64,000 nt of DNA from Margaritispora aquatica (lineage: Eukaryota > Ascomycota > Leotiomycetes > Helotiales > Discinellaceae). Location of the stretch: NCBI GenBank assembly GCA_007644065.1, contig VJWN01000013.1, positions 496,001 through 560,000 of the forward strand, given 5' to 3'. Shown here one piece after another: positions 59,526 to 64,000 of this stretch. Position 1 is the first letter of the stretch; every line of letters starts with the position of its first letter. Position numbers and translations under genes: made by a program. Under the pieces are notes generated by a model. The model saw only the letters and a program-made list of their open reading frames with translations. It was not told the DNA's origin and ran no database searches.

Positions 59526-60371
59526 GGTTATCCTCTGGGTGTATTCTCAAGAAATTTGATGATGTTGGCTTTGGGACAAAGAAGATAAGGTTCGACAAAG
59601 CTTCCCTTGCAACACTTTGTTACATATCTCGGAAGAATGCTCTGACAGGGGCAGAGCGCGGGGTTAAAGAGGAGCAAAGCAGTGACCCCTCGTAAGAAGT
59701 CCTCTCGGCTTAAGGTCGCGGCAGGGACAAGCAAGCACGAGTCTTCTTGTGGAACTTCATCGCCGTCTCTTGCTCTTTATGTAGCAGCTTTGCTCACATG
59801 GCAGACATCACACACTTGTAATGATTTCAAGGCATGACAATGTTCTCGTGTACTTGACACATGAAAATCAAATCATTGGCTTTCACAGTCTATCTAGAAG
59901 AACTAGAAGTGAAAGTAAACACCGCTTCTTCTCGGGTAACCTTTAACTTTCCCCTTACCCCACGATTCGGGAACGTCTCAGCCACACCCAACCCCTCGTC
60001 CTCTGCGCCACAAAACATGGAGGTATTCCGCACTGAACTCCCCCAAGTTTGATTCATAGGTAACTTTCGCTCCCGCTTCTCGGTTCTTCATAGCTCACCA
60101 TATATAGAAAACACATCCCGTTTCCCAGATCTCCCAAGGAACGGCGTGAAATATAGCGTCTTATAGCGTGATGTCAAAAAATATTAGATCTCGCTTACCA
60201 CCTTAAAAAAAAACATGCCACTACTGGGCTCAATCCCCTCTGCCCGAAGTGGCGTGATTGAGGGGTTGAAAGCTTTGGAGTGAGCTTTAAAGTCACTACG
60301 ATGTCCAGAGTGTGAGTTTGTACACGCATTCGACCACTTGCTGAGACTAATAATTGCAACAATATAGAAAT
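59526..60371. promoter_or_regulatory. Divergent promoter region, ThDP enzyme / dehydrogenase
   Basis: 846 bases between the two start codons. It must hold both promoters and is where shared control would act. No coding frame or marked palindrome seen. Confidence 0.5.
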
Positions 60372-61631
60372 ATGAGAGCAGCACGATATTACGGAATTGA
60401 AGACCTCAGGGTCGAGGAGATTGAAGAGCCAAAGTGTGGTCCGGGACAGATCAAGATTCGACCAGCTTATGTTGGGATATGCGGTACTGATCTTCATGAG
60501 TACTTGGGAGGACCAACATTTGCGCCTGTTACACCTCATCCTGTAAGTTCTCATCTTGAAAACACACATACTTAGACTTGATGTTGAGATTTCATCAAAC
60601 AACCTCACTTCCTTCAGAACCACACACTTACACCTCCCAGATAACAAAAGAAACAATCCCCATAACTCTCGGCCATGAGTTCTCAGGCACAGTCCTCGAA
60701 GTCGGCTCAGGCGTGACCTCCTTCACGCCCGGCCAACACGTCTCCATCCAACCCACCATCTATGATGGGACCTGTTCAGCCTGCACGCGTGGTCTCCAAA
60801 ACGTGTGCTACTCAGGCGGATTCGTCGGACTCTCAGGATATGGTGGCGGACTCTCAGATGCCGTCGTCGTCCCAGCCGACTATGTTCTCCCACTCCCCTC
60901 CAACATCCCACTCGACGTCGCCGCGCTCGTCGAGCCCCTCGCAGTCGGATGGCACGCAGTCGGACAGTCTCCACTAAAATCCGACTCGAATATCCTCGTT
61001 CTGGGCGGGGGACCGATCGGCATCGCCGTGATCCAAGCCCTGCGAACACGCGGATGCGACCAGATCATCGTCTCGGAGCTCTCGGCATCGCGGCAGAAAT
61101 TCGCCAAGCACTTCGGGGCCGACACGATACTGGATCCACGGCACGAGGACGTGGTTGCGCGGGTGCGGGAGCTGACGGGCGGGGAGGGCGCGGATATCGT
61201 GTTTGATTGCGCGGGGGTCGCGGTGGGACTCGAGGCGGCCTGTAAGGCGATCAAGGTCAAGGGCACGGTGGTGAATGTGGCGATTTGGGAGAAGGCGGTG
61301 CCGTTTCAGCCGAATGATTTGGTGTTTAGGGAGGGGAGCTATGTGGCTTGTTTGGGGTATGTGAAGCAGGACTTTAAGGATGTGATTGCGGCTATTGCTT
61401 CTGGTATGTTTTCTATCCACTCCATGCTTTTTGGATCCTGTTTCTCGCTTAACCGAGAGAAACGGAGTATTGAGATGGAAGAGAAAGAAATACTGACGAT
61501 ATGTAACAGGTAAAATGACACCAAAAGACATGATCACCACCGTAGTCCCACTCGAGCGCGTCGTGGAAGATGGCTTCCTGGAACTCATCAAGAACAAGGA
61601 GAAGCATGTCAAGGTCCTCGTGCAGATCTGA
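60372..61631 (+). CDS. Zinc-type (R,R)-butanediol dehydrogenase-like MDR enzyme
   Basis: Three exons, 60372-60542, 60641-61403 and 61510-61631, give 351 residues. Medium-chain dehydrogenase signatures are present: catalytic zinc ligands in GICGTDLHEY and LGHEFSG, and a Rossmann motif LVLGGGPIGIAVIQALR. The segment SIQPTIYDGTCSACTRGLQNVCYSGGFVGLSG is typical of yeast Bdh1 and its relatives, which interconvert acetoin and 2,3-butanediol with NAD(H). In this loop the third of the four classical structural-zinc cysteines is missing (Gly instead). Other substrates such as sorbitol are possible. GC content is higher in exon 2, which also creates long spurious frames on the other strand. It starts divergently from the ThDP enzyme. 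Confidence 0.92.
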
Positions 61632-62667
61632 GCTCTACGACTCTGAAGCACGACATGCGAGATAGTGGACGAGGCCATAAGCGAGATGCACGAAGTGATG
61701 TTATAGACATGGGAAACCTTGCTATGTATTACGGTGCGGTGCGGTGCGGTGCGTTGCGTTCGCTTGAAAGTTGCTTATTCCAACTACATACTTTGAGCCA
61801 TGGGATGAGAGGTCGGGGAGGGAAAGGAAAGGAAGGGTAGTTTGTGTACATAGTGTAAAGTACCTGTGTCGTTTAAGCTCAATCCTGACTTCGTCAGTCT
61901 TCTCCTTTTGTGATTGCTCTTGGCTTGTGCTTCTAAGCAGAGATGAACCGAGAAACTCGTGCGAAAACGGGTCTGGAAGCTCTGTTCACTGCAGCTTCTG
62001 CGTCAGGATGAATGCTGTCGATTGTCCCTTTTCACCTGGGATTAAGTCTCATCGTTTAGTGCGAGGTACGAGGTACGAGGTACGAAAGTGAAATCATGAC
62101 TTCCCTCCCCTTTCTCAAGCCTGTGGTGAGCATGAGTGCGGTAGGCGATTAATATGCCACAGCACAACACAACACGATACAATACAATACAATCATACTC
62201 ATACTCATACTCATACTCAGATACTCAGAGTCACAATCAGAATCACAATCACATCAGGTTAGAGAGAGAGCCACACAAAGACAAAGGTATACAAGCAAGG
62301 AGTACTACATTGGTAAGAGACAGAAGGAAGTCTATCATAATCTAATCTATCTAGACCATTCATCTCCCTCTTCATCTTCATCTTCATCTTCAGCTCTAGC
62401 CGGAGTTTCATCCATCCATCCATTCATCTTCCTGCTCATAAAAAAAAACACCGCTCTCAGCTTTTCTTGTTTCGTTTCGTCTCGTTGAAAGCACTCGCTA
62501 AATCCCAAGCAAGCGTATGCATATCCATAGTGTATAAAAACAAACAAACAAACAAACGAATACAAACACGATACCCAAAGGCAAAGCAAAGCAAGCCAAG
62601 CCAAACCAAAGCAAAAAGCAAACCCAAAACCACCTCATCACATCTCTGATCTCTCATCTCATCTCAC
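61632..62667. repeat. Intergenic cluster of short tandem repeats
   Basis: Between convergent genes. Several microsatellites sit close together: GGTGC units near 61732-61758, ACGAGGT units near 62064-62084, ACAAT and CATACT units near 62170-62225, TCATCT/CTTCAT units near 62362-62394, AAAC units near 62537-62557, and AAGC/CAAGC runs near 62579-62620. No gene seen. Confidence 0.75.
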
Positions 62668-64000
62668 TCACTCCCATCGATACACGCCATCATCATACAA
62701 AACCCTATGTCTCCTTCCTCCGGGTCCCACGCTGAACCGCCGCTTGGGCATCTGCCTCTCCCTCAAGCGCTTCAACTGCTCCTCCTCCCTCTCCTCAGCA
62801 CTCATGCCCAAGCCCAAGCCCACAATCCTCTCCCCACCTGCACCTCGTCCGCGGCGCTCAAACTCAAACTCAGCGCCCCGCTCAAAGCTCCTATCACGCT
62901 CGCGCTCCTCACGCTCACGGATAGCCTTGGCCTCTCTATCCCTCTCCGCCATGCGTCGTCGAATCTCCGCCTCCTCAGCGAGTTTCAGCTCGCCCGCGCT
63001 CATCAGCGGCGTCTGCACCTGGCCATTGATCGTCACGCGCGGGATGTCCCTCGGCGCCGCGGTCGAAGGCCCTCCCGAGCTCTCGCGCACCGACTCGCGT
63101 CTCTTCAGCGCCGACCTGGGGACCGGCACCGCGGGCCTGCGTCGGATTTCCTCGTCTTGCGCGCGGATCTTGGCCTCGAGGCGCTTGCTGGCTTCCATCT
63201 TGGCGATCTCGGCGTCGCGGCGCTCGCGGCGCTCTTCCTCGTCGCGCGCGCGCTCCCGACGGTCGTGCTCCTCGGCTTCGCGCCGCGCACGGGAGTCGAA
63301 CGATGTGTGTGACGAGCTGGGGGAGTCCCATTGGAAGATGCCGCGGTCGAGAGACCGGTTGCGGCGCGAGGACGAGGAGGTGGGTCGCTCGCGGTTGCGT
63401 GGCGAGGAGGGGATGGGGATCGGGATGGGAAGTGGTAAGCGCTCGCCTACGTTGGCGACGAGGGAGGAGTCGCGCTCACGGCGGGTGCTGGTGGTTCTTG
63501 GGCGCGAGGTGCGCTCGTCGACGATGATGGGGCGGGTGCGGTCGTGCGACATGTGGTATGGTGGTGTTGCGGGGGAGGAGGGGGCCGTGAAGACCTGTGG
63601 GCGGGAGAAGTGCATGGGTGGTGTGCGGGGCGTGGGGGGCGAGTCCACGATCACGATGCGCTCTTTGCGGTGCTCGCGGTGGGCTTTCAAGGTTGGGAGG
63701 ACCTCGCGGGGTGGGAGGACCACGGCGGACTGTCGCTTCGAGTGACGGCGGATGATGGGCACGGGAGGTGATTCATCACGGCCGCGGGAGCGAGGTGGTG
63801 TGTTGGGGAACTGGGCGCGTGGTTGTTGGGGTAATGTGGGATGATGGGTTTGATGATGTTGTGGTTGCTGTTGCTGCTGTTGCTGTTGCATCTGCGTCAT
63901 CATATACTCGGTGGTGGGTTCTGAGAACTGAATGTTGCGGATTGGGTTCGAGAGTGTAGTGTGCTTTTGGCATGGACGGCCTGGTGCACCGTACTGGCAG
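62668..64000 (-). CDS. Uncharacterised disordered protein, 5' end beyond the window
   Basis: The frame is open from the right edge down to the stop at 62668. Methionines at about 63903 start a shorter version of 411 residues, but sensible codons continue upstream (QYGAPGRPCQKHTTLSN before it), so I think the gene is partial here. A Gln/His run (eight Gln) comes from a CAG-type repeat at 63863-63893. Next are Pro/Ser/Arg-rich stretches, then a long highly charged helix (about 200-360, RDEEERRERRDAEIAKMEA, AERDREAKAIREREERER). The end, RRFSVGPGGRRHRVLYDDGVYRWE, looks folded and conserved. No family recognised. A scaffold or RNA-linked role would be a guess. The very GC-rich sequence creates long false frames on the other strand. 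Confidence 0.75.
   Translation of the reverse strand, partial: CQYGAPGRPCQKHTTLSNPIRNIQFSEPTTEYMMTQMQQQQQQQQPQHHQTHHPTLPQQPRAQFPNTPPRSRGRDESPPVPIIRRHSKRQSAVVLPPREVLPTLKAHREHRKERIVIVDSPPTPRTPPMHFSRPQVFTAPSSPATPPYHMSHDRTRPIIVDERTSRPRTTSTRRERDSSLVANVGERLPLPIPIPIPSSPRNRERPTSSSSRRNRSLDRGIFQWDSPSSSHTSFDSRARREAEEHDRRERARDEEERRERRDAEIAKMEASKRLEAKIRAQDEEIRRRPAVPVPRSALKRRESVRESSGGPSTAAPRDIPRVTINGQVQTPLMSAGELKLAEEAEIRRRMAERDREAKAIREREERERDRSFERGAEFEFERRGRGAGGERIVGLGLGMSAEEREEEQLKRLRERQMPKRRFSVGPGGRRHRVLYDDGVYRWE

Noticed and set aside
60723..61678. Long leftward frames over the butanediol-type dehydrogenase.
   Set aside because: They overlap a gene with clear active-site motifs and have no family features.
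62744..63745. Long rightward open frame, about 330 codons.
   Set aside because: It is the antisense shadow of the GC-rich, Arg/Glu-rich gene on the other strand; it reads as Ser/Arg repeats.
1..64000. tRNA, rRNA, transposon or CRISPR features.
   Set aside because: Reading by eye for T-loop motifs, long terminal or inverted repeats, transposase or polymerase motifs and regular spaced repeats found none I could support.

Overview
The window is nuclear DNA of a filamentous ascomycete (Pezizomycotina). Genes are intron-rich, with introns mostly 45-60 bases long, GT..AG ends and CTAAC-like branch points. Fungal-only families are present: a Zn2Cys6 regulator, an Akr1-type DHHC transferase, a nuclear atp9 and a Kre9/Knh1-like wall protein. 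A leotiomycete-like origin is my guess only. I rebuilt the exon structures by hand from splice signals and reading phase. Exact starts and small exons are the weakest parts.

Layout: 0.1-1.3 kb GH16 protein; 1.7-3.7 kb Set9 H4K20 methyltransferase; 4.4-5.0 kb mitochondrial uL14m; 5.2-5.9 kb Rpb9; 6.3-7.1 kb Pin1/Ess1; 7.3-9.3 kb LrgA/LrgB-like membrane protein; 9.5-11.2 kb augmin subunit 3-like coiled coil. A complete late biotin pathway follows (11.3-17.6 kb): bioDA, bioB and bioF. Then come a chromate-type transporter (18.4-19.9 kb) and a bZIP factor (20.4-21.3 kb). A small same-strand group at 22.7-28.6 kb holds an MFS transporter, a Zn2Cys6 regulator and an epoxide hydrolase.

The second half contains an uncharacterised 418-aa protein (30.6-31.9 kb), ATP synthase subunit 9 (33.1-33.9 kb), Akr1 and SRP receptor beta as a divergent pair (36.2-39.9 kb), a 13-exon uncharacterised 783-aa protein (41.1-44.3 kb), cystathionine beta-synthase and a Kre9-like wall protein as a divergent pair (44.8-48.0 kb), a candidate 193-aa gene (48.8-49.6 kb), a Pho80-type cyclin with a long leader (53.1-54.1 kb), a prolidase (55.0-56.5 kb), a divergent pair of ThDP enzyme and butanediol-type dehydrogenase (57.5-61.6 kb), and a disordered, charged protein that runs off the right edge.

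Most neighbours are housekeeping genes in divergent pairs with shared promoters. Three groups look functionally linked: the biotin cluster, the transporter/regulator/hydrolase group with CGG palindromes in one promoter, and the ThDP enzyme plus dehydrogenase, which would fit acetoin/2,3-butanediol metabolism. I found no transposon, CRISPR array, rRNA or tRNA.
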